Source of the DNA: an uncultured Bacilli bacterium
GTDB taxonomy: Bacteria; Bacillota_I; Bacilli_A; RF39; UBA660
Length of the DNA: 5,476 bases
Direction of reading: 5' to 3'
Assembly: GCA_910580135.1 (NCBI GenBank)
Contig: CAJTXC010000083.1
Coordinates: 1-5,476 of the forward strand
The position numbers and the translations under genes are program-made. Position 1 is the first letter of the stretch; each line of letters begins with the position of its first letter. Positions 1-5,005 of the stretch are shown here, piece after piece. A model generated the notes under the pieces. It saw nothing but the letters and a program-made list of their open reading frames with translations. It did no database searches and was not told the DNA's origin.

Positions 1-558
1 TACTGCACCAGCACTAGTTACCTTATCACCTTGTATTATTACACCACCATCATGAAGTGGGTTATCTGGGAAGAATATTGCAACTAATAATTCGTTTGAA
101 ATTTCAGCATAAAGTTTTTTAGATCTTTCAATGTATTCTGATAAAGAATTATCTCTTTCAATAACTATTAAAGCTCCAATACGATGCTTCTTTAAGTATT
201 CTAGGGCTAATCCTATTTCATATACGATTCTTTCCCTTTCGGATATAGTTAAAACCTTGTGTCTTCCAAGTAATTGCGATCTACCTAATTGCTCCAAAAC
301 AGATCTTATTTCTGGTTGGAATATTATAACAATTGCAAGTGGTCCCCACATAACAACATATTCTAATAATAATCCAATTGCTGTTAAATCAAATAAATCA
401 CTTATAACTTTGATTGCAACAATTATTATTATACCTTTAAAAAGCATTGTAAATTTAACATTGTTTTTAATGCTTTTTAAAACAAAATAAAGTCCAGCCC
501 ATACTAAGCATATATCAATTATATCTTTTATAATAGTTAAAATATTATCTAAAGTCAT
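1..558 (-). CDS. cdaA: Diadenylate cyclase CdaA, N-terminal 186 residues (cut by window edge)
   Basis: This enzyme makes cyclic di-AMP from two ATP at the membrane; c-di-AMP controls potassium and osmolyte uptake and cell-wall homeostasis in Bacillota. The visible part has hydrophobic segments at about residues 5-27, 38-57 and 60-80, then the family signature FQPEIRSVLEQLGR (80-93), a linker, and the start of the DAC domain (GALIVIE, 128-134). The motif PLHDGGVII (167-175) carries the catalytic Asp170-Gly171. The family usually reads DGA, but here the third residue is Gly172. The RHR motif and the C-terminus lie outside the window; full proteins are about 270 residues. The ATG at 558-556 follows AGGAGG (568-563) at 4 nt, and the protein length before the signature matches the family. 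In many Bacillota cdaR and glmM follow cdaA, but that side is not visible. Identification is very secure. Confidence 0.96.
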   Translation of the reverse strand, partial: MTLDNILTIIKDIIDICLVWAGLYFVLKSIKNNVKFTMLFKGIIIIVAIKVISDLFDLTAIGLLLEYVVMWGPLAIVIIFQPEIRSVLEQLGRSQLLGRHKVLTISERERIVYEIGLALEYLKKHRIGALIVIERDNSLSEYIERSKKLYAEISNELLVAIFFPDNPLHDGGVIIQGDKVTSAGAV

Positions 559-602
559 ACATCCTCCTAATTCCTTTTTACTCTTTTTACATATATATCA
601 AG

Positions 603-631
603 ATTATATCATATTTAAACATCATTTTTTA
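603..631 (-). promoter_or_regulatory. Promoter of cdaA (extended -10)
   Basis: On the minus strand TGATATAAT (611-603) is a perfect extended -10 element. At 17 nt spacing the -35 position is only TAAAAA (631-626), which is weak, as is common when TGn is present. Transcription would start near 596, leaving a leader of about 38 nt that ends in a strong Shine-Dalgarno. It lies downstream of the terminator of the preceding gene, so cdaA probably has its own transcript. Confidence 0.65.
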
Positions 632-651
632 ATTAAATTTGTTCAGATAAG

Positions 652-680
652 AAAAACTCCTTATTTAATAAGGAATTTTT
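652..680 (-). terminator. Rho-independent terminator after the Asn/Gln-rich protein gene
   Basis: Immediately after the TAA at 683-681, the minus strand forms a 6 bp stem (TCCTTA / TAAGGA, 674-669 with 663-658) with a 5-nt loop. An A-rich flank lies on one side and TTTTT (656-652) on the other. Only one unpaired position separates the stem from the A/T flanks, so it could work in both directions. The stem is short and AT-rich, so it may be leaky. Confidence 0.7.
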
Positions 681-1436
681 TTAAAACATATTATTGTTAT
701 TATTTAAGTTGTTTTGATCCATAAAAGTAGATTGGTTAATATCTTGAGGCTTATTCTCTGATGGATATACTTCTGGTGAAATTTCCCTAGCCATTTCAAA
801 GGGCGTATTATTAAACGAGTTGTTAACTTCACTACCATTATTCATTGGATTACTAAAAGGATTTGTACTAGGCACCTCGTTAGATACTACATTTTGAGCC
901 AGAAAATCAAAACCATTTGGTTGCACCCCTTGATTAACTTCTAAATTATTTGGTTGCACTCCATTAGATAAAACATCATTTTGCATAAAATTTTGATTAG
1001 CATTATCAAAAGCATTCATACTTTGCACAGGCTCGTTATTAAATACATTTTGATTTTGGCTTTGTACGTTAACTTCAGGTTGAGTAACAAAAGCATTATT
1101 AAACGTATTTTCGTTTGTTTGTGTTCCTGCATTAAAGCCCATAAAATCAACCGAAGGATTTTGGCTATTATCAATAGTAGTTTGTGTTTGATTTTGAGAA
1201 AAGTTATTAACGCTTTCGCTTGTCATTAATGGCGTACTTTCTTGCATTACTAATTTTTCTGCTTCAGAATCTGCACTAATTTTTTCAGACTCTTTTTCCT
1301 TCAACATTTTTTCTATATTTTTTTGTTTAGTTAAATACTTATCTCCAAAGAATCCAATAATAACACATATAATAAACGCAATAATAGCATATAAAATCAT
1401 TGGATTATCATTCATTAATAGAATAAATCTTTCCAT
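681..1436 (-). CDS. Single-pass membrane protein with long Asn/Gln-rich tail, function unknown
   Basis: I do not recognise a family. The 251-residue protein has a short N-terminus, one membrane helix (about 13-30) and a lysine-rich stretch just after it (KYLTKQK, 33-39). By the positive-inside rule this puts the C-terminus in the cytoplasm. Residues about 36-62 are highly charged and probably helical. From about 78 to the end it is low-complexity: roughly a quarter of residues are Asn, with many Gln and Ser, and NxF(N/D/S)N-like units recur (NTFNN, NVFNN, NAFDN, NSFNN, NPFSN). GVQPN occurs twice. A less biased segment (PFEMAREISPEVYPSE) near residue 212-227 could be a binding motif. The ATG at 1436 follows GAGGTGA at 4 nt. 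The layout (N-out anchor, charged stalk, disordered Asn/Gln tail) resembles that of ZipA-like division proteins, but this is only an architectural analogy. Confidence 0.85.
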   Translation of the reverse strand: MERFILLMNDNPMILYAIIAFIICVIIGFFGDKYLTKQKNIEKMLKEKESEKISADSEAEKLVMQESTPLMTSESVNNFSQNQTQTTIDNSQNPSVDFMGFNAGTQTNENTFNNAFVTQPEVNVQSQNQNVFNNEPVQSMNAFDNANQNFMQNDVLSNGVQPNNLEVNQGVQPNGFDFLAQNVVSNEVPSTNPFSNPMNNGSEVNNSFNNTPFEMAREISPEVYPSENKPQDINQSTFMDQNNLNNNNNMF

Positions 1437-1462
1437 ATAATCACCTCTTATTATTCTTTAAT

Positions 1463-1491
1463 ATATTACCAAAAAAATATAAAAAAAACAA
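1463..1491 (-). promoter_or_regulatory. Possible promoter of the Asn/Gln-rich protein gene
   Basis: In the 57-nt spacer the minus strand has TTGTTT (1491-1486), a 17-nt spacer made almost only of T tracts, then TGGTAATAT (1471-1463) as an extended -10. The match is moderate, and the spacing is exact. There is no hairpin terminator after the upstream gene, so read-through from it is also possible. Confidence 0.4.
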
Positions 1492-1493
1492 GA

Positions 1494-2231
1494 TTACTCC
1501 TGCTTTAAATCTAAAACTATATTTGTTTTTAACTTTTCTAACGTATCGTCGTTATATACTTCTGTTACTTTGTAAGATACATTATCTTTTTTCACAGAAG
1601 AACTAAAACGATTATCGAAAGCTTGTTTTATCATAACTTCATCTATTTCATAATCAAAATTATAAAAATAATCTTTTAATACATCTTTAATAAGCATTTC
1701 AGAATACATATCATTCCTAGAATAAATAACTGCTTCAACTTTAATTACCTCTTTAGTATTATAAGTAGTTGTTATCGTAAGCTCATTTTCCCTATTATCA
1801 TAATCGAAGTACATCTTTTTAATAATGAATTTTCTATTTTGATTGTCATTAATCGTTTCGTAATTGTCACAACCATAAGTATCACAATAAGAAGATAACT
1901 TCTCGTTAATTTTCTTATACCCTTTATTTAAAGGTATATTAGCTAAAAACATAAATACCGTATTTAACAATAAATAAATAATAAATGACGTAATAATTAG
2001 ATTTGTACATTTTTTATTATCATACTTTTTAGGATATTTTAAAAATAAAACATTAAATATAATTCCTGTTATTAATAGTAATACATTGATTGCAAAAACT
2101 ATATTTACAAATAAAGCATTATAACCTTGTTTTATATATAATGTTCTAAAAAACACCATGGAAATTAAAACAATTATATTAACGATAAATAAAATATTTG
2201 CATTTTTTATAATATTTATTTTTTTATTCAT
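1494..2231 (-). CDS. Three-helix membrane protein with extracytoplasmic C-terminal domain, function unknown
   Basis: I do not recognise a family. The 245-residue protein has three hydrophobic helices at about 11-29, 40-64 and 77-98. The lysine-rich N-terminus and the KYPKKYDNKK loop (65-74) sit inside by the positive-inside rule. The rest (about 99-245) should therefore be outside the membrane; it is a mixed charged domain with beta-like stretches such as NELTITTTYNTKEVIKVEAVIY. Cys116 and Cys121 (CDTYGC) at the start of this domain could form a disulfide if it is exported; Cys75 is near the cytoplasmic face. The ATG at 2231 follows GGGAGG (2243-2238) at 6 nt, a strong site. No terminator hairpin is seen before the next minus-strand gene. 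It may be an envelope protein. Confidence 0.85.
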   Translation of the reverse strand: MNKKINIIKNANILFIVNIIVLISMVFFRTLYIKQGYNALFVNIVFAINVLLLITGIIFNVLFLKYPKKYDNKKCTNLIITSFIIYLLLNTVFMFLANIPLNKGYKKINEKLSSYCDTYGCDNYETINDNQNRKFIIKKMYFDYDNRENELTITTTYNTKEVIKVEAVIYSRNDMYSEMLIKDVLKDYFYNFDYEIDEVMIKQAFDNRFSSSVKKDNVSYKVTEVYNDDTLEKLKTNIVLDLKQE

Positions 2232-2252
2232 AATATGCCTCCCACGTATATC

Positions 2253-2261
2253 ATTATACCA
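2253..2261 (-). promoter_or_regulatory. Extended -10 of the three-helix membrane protein gene
   Basis: The minus strand reads TGGTATAAT (2261-2253), a perfect extended -10, about 21 nt before the start codon. Transcription would begin almost at the Shine-Dalgarno, giving a very short leader. No good -35 is seen at 16-18 nt spacing. It faces away from the promoter at 2282-2310. Confidence 0.6.
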
Positions 2262-2281
2262 CTAAAGGTATATTTTTTCTA

Positions 2282-2310
2282 TTGAAGTCACAACATAATT
2301 ATGTTATTAT
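2282..2310 (+). promoter_or_regulatory. Sigma-A type promoter of the UPF0316 gene
   Basis: TTGAAG (2282-2287), exactly 17 nt, then TATTAT (2305-2310) preceded by TG one base upstream (TGTTATTAT). Transcription would start near 2317, just ahead of the Shine-Dalgarno AAGGAG (2322-2327). Together with 2253-2261 it forms a divergent promoter pair within about 60 bp. Confidence 0.7.
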
Positions 2311-2336
2311 AAAAATGCAATAAGGAGAAGATGAAA

Positions 2337-2849
2337 ATGGGTTTACTTCCTATGTGTATTACAATATTTTTTGCACGTGTCATAGATGTATCACTTGCAA
2401 CATTTGTTACAGTACTAACCGTAAAAAGCAAAAGACTACTTGCAACCATACTAGGTTTTATTGACGTTATAATATGGTTCTTAGTTGTTAAAGAAGCGCT
2501 AAATACCAATATAAAGAGCATGTGGATAGCATTCTCTTATGCTGGTGGATATGCACTAGGTACGTTTATTGGTACAACGTTATCAAATAAGTTAATAAAC
2601 GGAAAGATATCTGCACAAGTGGTAATCAAAAACGATTCATTACAAGATGTAGATAAAATAAGAGATGCAGGTTTTGCGGTATCTCAAATAGATTGTACCG
2701 GTAAAGATAACGTTAAAAAGCTAATGCTTTTCATAGAACTAGATAAGAAGCATTTAGATGACTTAAAAAACATAATAAATAATATAGATAAAGATGCCTT
2801 CATGGTAATAAACGAAACAAAATACGTAGTAAATGGGTTCTTTAAATAG
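2337..2849 (+). CDS. UPF0316 family membrane protein (DUF5698 + DUF2179)
   Basis: The 170-residue product matches the UPF0316 family (B. subtilis YebE type). The hallmark ARVIDVSLAT near the N-terminus is followed by a conserved KSKRLLATILGFIDVIIWF segment and the glycine-rich AGGYALGTFIG. Three membrane helices lie at about 2-22, 34-53 and 60-80. The soluble C-terminal part (about 90-170) fits DUF2179, a small alpha/beta domain also found at the end of YitT-type membrane proteins. The molecular role is not established to my knowledge. Two in-frame ATGs exist: 2331 is 3 nt from AAGGAG (2322-2327) and 2337 is 9 nt from it. I chose 2337 because its spacing is better; only two residues differ. 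The tRNA gene starts 10 nt after the stop, so the two may share a transcript. Confidence 0.92.
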   Translation: MGLLPMCITIFFARVIDVSLATFVTVLTVKSKRLLATILGFIDVIIWFLVVKEALNTNIKSMWIAFSYAGGYALGTFIGTTLSNKLINGKISAQVVIKNDSLQDVDKIRDAGFAVSQIDCTGKDNVKKLMLFIELDKKHLDDLKNIINNIDKDAFMVINETKYVVNGFFK

Positions 2850-2859
2850 AACTTTATAT

Positions 2860-2933
2860 GCCGCTTTAGTTTAATGGTAAAACAAGTCACTCGTAATGAT
2901 TAGCTGTAGGTCCGATTCCTACAAGCGGCACCA
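2860..2933 (+). tRNA. tRNA-Thr(CGT)
   Basis: A full cloverleaf can be drawn. The acceptor stem is GCCGCTT (2860-2866) with AAGCGGC (2923-2929). The D stem is GTTT/AAAC with loop AATGGTA. The anticodon stem is AGTCA/TGATT with one G-T pair, around loop CTCGTAA, and the anticodon CGT at 2892-2894 reads ACG. The variable loop is AGCT, the T stem is GTAGG/CCTAC, discriminator A2930 follows, and CCA is encoded (2931-2933). G1-C72, C2-G71, G35 and U36 agree with threonine identity elements. The T loop is TCCGATT, with C where nearly all tRNAs have T55. No separate promoter is visible in the 10 nt before it. Confidence 0.95.
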
Positions 2934-2946
2934 GATTAATAGAAAA

Positions 2947-2965
2947 CTCGAACTTTTAATTCGAG
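2947..2965 (+). other. Small hairpin between tRNA 3' end and terminator
   Basis: CTCGAA (2947-2952) and TTCGAG (2960-2965) form a perfect 6 bp stem with a 7-nt loop. No T tract follows, so it is not a terminator alone. It sits in the tRNA 3' trailer and might be a stop for exonucleases or a processing feature; this role is inferred. Confidence 0.4.
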
Positions 2966-2978
2966 AGTAATAAATATT

Positions 2979-3004
2979 AACTAGAAGTACCGTCTAGTTT
3001 TTTT
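2979..3004 (+). terminator. Rho-independent terminator of the UPF0316-tRNA transcript
   Basis: AACTAGA (2979-2985) pairs with TCTAGTT (2993-2999) to give a 7 bp stem with a 7-nt loop, followed directly by a run of T to 3004. It lies 46 nt after the tRNA CCA and is the natural end of the transcript carrying the tRNA. Confidence 0.8.
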
Positions 3005-3030
3005 GTTATTTGAGAATGGAAGTGATGAGT

Positions 3031-3161
3031 ATGGATGTTGTTAAGAAATTGGAGTTTGATAAGGATTTTTTAAAAAGACTTTTAATGATATTGTTAAAGA
3101 CACATCAAAAGAGATAGAATTAACAAACTATATTGGAGAAAAGGACTACGATTATTTTTAA
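3031..3161 (+). pseudogene. Short frame-disrupted reading frame, about 43 codons, unrecognised
   Basis: ATG at 3031 follows GGAAGTGA (3018-3025), close to a Shine-Dalgarno, and encodes MDVVKKLEFDKDF before running into six T and five A. In the starting frame it continues only to a TAG at 3115-3117. If the frame slips back by one at T TTT TTA (3066-3072), it continues as a polar, coherent sequence (KKTFNDIVKDTSKEIELTN, then YIGEKDYDYF) to TAA at 3159-3161. The combined product is too short for me to assign. The simplest reading is a gene remnant with a 1-nt loss in a homopolymer. A sequencing error or programmed -1 frameshifting are alternatives. No promoter is evident, since a terminator ends just upstream. 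Its stop codon lies in the loop of the next hairpin. Confidence 0.35.
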
Positions 3162-3174
3162 AATCGTAGTCCTT
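3141..3174. repeat. Inverted repeat 1: 13 bp perfect stem, 8-nt loop
   Basis: AAGGACTACGATT (3141-3153) and AATCGTAGTCCTT (3162-3174) are perfectly complementary. On the plus strand AAAAAC follows, so it is not a normal plus-strand terminator. On the minus strand TTTTC follows, so weak termination of minus-strand transcription is possible. It is the first of four abutting inverted repeats. Confidence 0.75.
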
Positions 3175-3178
3175 AAAA

Positions 3179-3199
3179 ACTAAATGGTGTCAATTTAGT
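3179..3199. repeat. Inverted repeat 2: 7 bp stem
   Basis: ACTAAAT (3179-3185) and ATTTAGT (3193-3199) are perfect complements around GGTGTCA. Alone, an AT-rich 7 bp stem could arise by chance. It is listed because it fits exactly between two longer repeats, 4 nt from the first and 3 nt from the third. Confidence 0.4.
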
Positions 3200-3202
3200 A
3201 AA

Positions 3203-3239
3203 CACACTTGTACATTGATTATGTCAATGTACAAGTGTG
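3203..3239. repeat. Inverted repeat 3: 16 bp perfect stem, 5-nt loop
   Basis: CACACTTGTACATTGA (3203-3218) and its perfect complement (3224-3239) flank TTATG. There is no T tract on either strand, so this is not an intrinsic terminator. Each arm contains the palindrome TGTACA, so it could be an operator for a dimeric or tetrameric regulator of the promoter 36 bp downstream, or a structural DNA/RNA element. The repeat itself is certain; its role is inferred. Confidence 0.8.
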
Positions 3240-3269
3240 GTAAGCAAATATCTTCAAATATTTACTTAC
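3240..3269. repeat. Inverted repeat 4: 12 bp stem with one mismatch
   Basis: GTAAGCAAATAT (3240-3251) and ATATTTACTTAC (3258-3269) pair at 11 of 12 positions (C3245 with A3264 is the mismatch) around a 6-nt loop. It starts on the base after repeat 3 and ends 5 nt before the -35 of the next promoter, a usual place for an activator or repressor site. Confidence 0.6.
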
Positions 3270-3274
3270 ATATA

Positions 3275-3303
3275 TTCAAATAATATCTAAAATATTGTAT
3301 AAT
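3275..3303 (+). promoter_or_regulatory. Promoter of the SDR-GHKL-STAS-PIN gene block
   Basis: TTCAAA (3275-3280, 4 of 6 matches to TTGACA), 17 nt, then a perfect TATAAT (3298-3303). Transcription would start near 3310, giving a short leader with GGAGG at 3315-3319. No other clear promoter is seen before the three downstream genes, so this one probably serves the whole block. The inverted repeats lie just upstream of it. Confidence 0.7.
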
Positions 3304-3326
3304 TAAATAGAAATGGAGGCTTTTTA

Positions 3327-4082
3327 ATGAATATAGATTTCAAAGATAAAGTGATACTTGTAACTGGATCAACATCTGGAATAGGACGTCAAATTGCTAA
3401 ACAATTACTAGAAAGTCATGCAAAAGTCATAATTACTTATGGACATAATGAAAAAATGGCAGAAGAAACAATGCAAGAACTATCAAATTATAAAGAAAAT
3501 ATTTTACTAATTAAAGCAGATTTATCAAATGAGAATGATGTTGATATGATGTTTAGTGAAATTACTAAAAAATATGATAAGTTGGATGGCTTAGTAAATT
3601 GTGCAGCTTATGATAAGGTACTATCCATTGAAGACTTAACAGTTGAAGAATACAGACACGAATTAAATGTAAATGTTGTTGCAAGATGGCAATGTATAAA
3701 AAATGCAATACCATTAATGAAAAAGTCTGACACATCTAGAGTTATTAATATTGCTTCAAGACTTGGAACAAGACCGATGGAAGATTCAGTAGCTTATTGT
3801 ACTTGTGAAGCAGCAACTATTATGCTTACTCAATGTTGTGCTTTAGAACTTGCAAAATATAATATAAGAGTAAATACAGTTAGCCCTTCTTTAACTCTTA
3901 CTCCTCTTGGAATGCAAAGTTATACAGAAGCTGAAATTAAGGCAACTGTTGAAAAAAATCCTAGTAAAAGGATTGGAAAGACTGAAGATACAGCTAATTT
4001 AGTTTTATTTTTATTAAGTGATAAGGCAGATTATATTAATGGTGAAAATGTTAATGTAAATGGTGGAATTTTGTTAAAATAA
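3327..4082 (+). CDS. SDR-family (Rossmann) protein with catalytic lysine replaced
   Basis: This 251-residue protein is a classical short-chain dehydrogenase/reductase by length and order of motifs: TGSTSGIG (13-20) for NAD(P) binding, D65 in KADLS, NCAA (91-94) in place of NNAG, Asn116 in the active-site helix, Ser144 (INIAS), Tyr157, and RVNTVSP (181-187). The Tyr-xxx-Lys catalytic pair is broken: the sequence reads Y157-C-T-C-E161, so glutamate replaces the lysine that holds the nicotinamide ribose and lowers the tyrosine pKa. The PG after RVNxV is PS. The cofactor fold looks intact, so it may bind a nucleotide but catalyse poorly, or act as a sensor. The ATG at 3327 has GGAGG (3315-3319) at 7 nt. 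The next gene starts 22 nt after its stop. Its substrate cannot be told; FabG-like reductases are the nearest general class. Confidence 0.93.
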   Translation: MNIDFKDKVILVTGSTSGIGRQIAKQLLESHAKVIITYGHNEKMAEETMQELSNYKENILLIKADLSNENDVDMMFSEITKKYDKLDGLVNCAAYDKVLSIEDLTVEEYRHELNVNVVARWQCIKNAIPLMKKSDTSRVINIASRLGTRPMEDSVAYCTCEAATIMLTQCCALELAKYNIRVNTVSPSLTLTPLGMQSYTEAEIKATVEKNPSKRIGKTEDTANLVLFLLSDKADYINGENVNVNGGILLK

Positions 4083-4104
4083 TTTCATTTTGTAAAGGAT
4101 TAAT

Positions 4105-4992
4105 ATGATTGAGACTGATTTAGAAATTAATATGCCATCCTCTCTAGATTCAACAGTTGATGATATTATGTGGTTAATAACCTTATTTAAAAATATCGAA
4201 CAAAACGAAGTTAAACAGGTTACATTAAATTATAAAAATACAATGTTTTTTGCTTCAGAATTGTATTGTTTATACCATTATTTATTAGATGATTTAGGAG
4301 AAAAAGGATTTGAAATAACCGGAATAAATGTATTGGGGAAAGTTGATTATATTATGCATTTATCAAAGTCTAATTATTTTACTGATCCAAAATATGTATC
4401 CTCAATTCAACATAGAGATTTTAGTTTAGAATTAGATTCTGGAAATATAAATTGTTTTGATATTTATTTGAAAAATGAATTTTTACCTAAAATGATTAAT
4501 AATGAAAATGTGTCTAATATTATTACTTCTTATTTAAGTGAATTATTTGTAAATGCAAGAACTCATGGAAAAACACATAAGATTAGGTGTAATGGTCAAA
4601 AATATAATAATGGAAAAATATTGAAATTTATTATAGTCGATTTTGGTGTCACAATACCATATAATGTATCTAATCATATAATTAATAATAAATTAAATTA
4701 TTTTCATAATAATGATGGAGAGGCTATAAGATGGGCTTCAAAAGAAGGTAATACAACTAAAGAAAAACTAGGTGGATTGGGATTAAATGATTTAAGTCAA
4801 TTTATAAAAAAATATAATGGTAGGATAAAAATAATATCTAGAAATGGATACTACGAATTAAATCCCTACCGTGACAAAATATTATTCTTGAACGAAAAAT
4901 TCAATGGTACTTTAATTTTAGTAGAATTGGACTTAGAAAGAATTTCAAAAATGCTTGTTCCACAAAGAACAAGAGAAAAATTTGAGATATAG
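4105..4992 (+). CDS. GHKL (HATPase_c) ATP-binding protein with N-terminal STAS-like region
   Basis: The C-terminal half has the Bergerat ATP-binding motifs in order: N box ELFVNARTH (Glu146, Asn150, His154), G1 box DFG (179-181), and G2 box GGLGL (223-227). These belong to the fold shared by histidine kinases, anti-sigma kinases such as SpoIIAB, and MutL/gyrase. There is no phosphoacceptor HisKA domain, membrane helix or receiver domain. The first 95 residues (for example VTLNYKNTMFFASELYCLYH, 39-58) look like an alternating strand/helix STAS-type fold, a weaker assignment. Residues about 252-295 follow the ATPase core. The ATG at 4105 has AAAGGA at 5 nt. The downstream STAS-like gene starts 13 nt after the stop. 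By analogy with SpoIIAB or RsbW it may bind or phosphorylate a STAS partner; this is inference. Confidence 0.9.
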   Translation: MIETDLEINMPSSLDSTVDDIMWLITLFKNIEQNEVKQVTLNYKNTMFFASELYCLYHYLLDDLGEKGFEITGINVLGKVDYIMHLSKSNYFTDPKYVSSIQHRDFSLELDSGNINCFDIYLKNEFLPKMINNENVSNIITSYLSELFVNARTHGKTHKIRCNGQKYNNGKILKFIIVDFGVTIPYNVSNHIINNKLNYFHNNDGEAIRWASKEGNTTKEKLGGLGLNDLSQFIKKYNGRIKIISRNGYYELNPYRDKILFLNEKFNGTLILVELDLERISKMLVPQRTREKFEI

Positions 4993-5005
4993 AGAGGAAA
5001 AAATT

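Noticed and set aside
131..490. Open frame of 119 codons on the plus strand
   Set aside because: It lies antisense to the clear CdaA coding sequence, has no Shine-Dalgarno, and shows no family features.
981..1229. Open frame of 82 codons on the plus strand
   Set aside because: Antisense to the Asn/Gln-rich protein; the Asn codon bias on the other strand creates it.
2288..2521. Open frame of 77 codons on the minus strand
   Set aside because: Antisense to the well-supported UPF0316 gene and its promoter; no ribosome site.
2684..2890. Open frame of 68 codons on the minus strand
   Set aside because: Antisense to the UPF0316 C-terminus and the tRNA gene, so it cannot be a conserved protein.
2906..2933. 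Direct repeat of the tRNA 3' end as an attachment site
   Set aside because: No second copy of the T-arm/acceptor sequence is found in the window; a copy beyond 5476 cannot be excluded.
2934..3010. T-box or other riboswitch after the tRNA
   Set aside because: There is no T-box consensus or antiterminator, and no gene follows closely; two simple hairpins explain the region.
3179..3239. End of an insertion sequence
   Set aside because: Inverted repeats are present but no transposase, no target duplication and no matching far end are in the window.
4955..5005. Upstream ATG for the STAS-like gene (17 extra residues)
   Set aside because: It would overlap the ATPase gene by 38 nt and has no Shine-Dalgarno; the ATG at 5006 has AGAGAGG at 8 nt.
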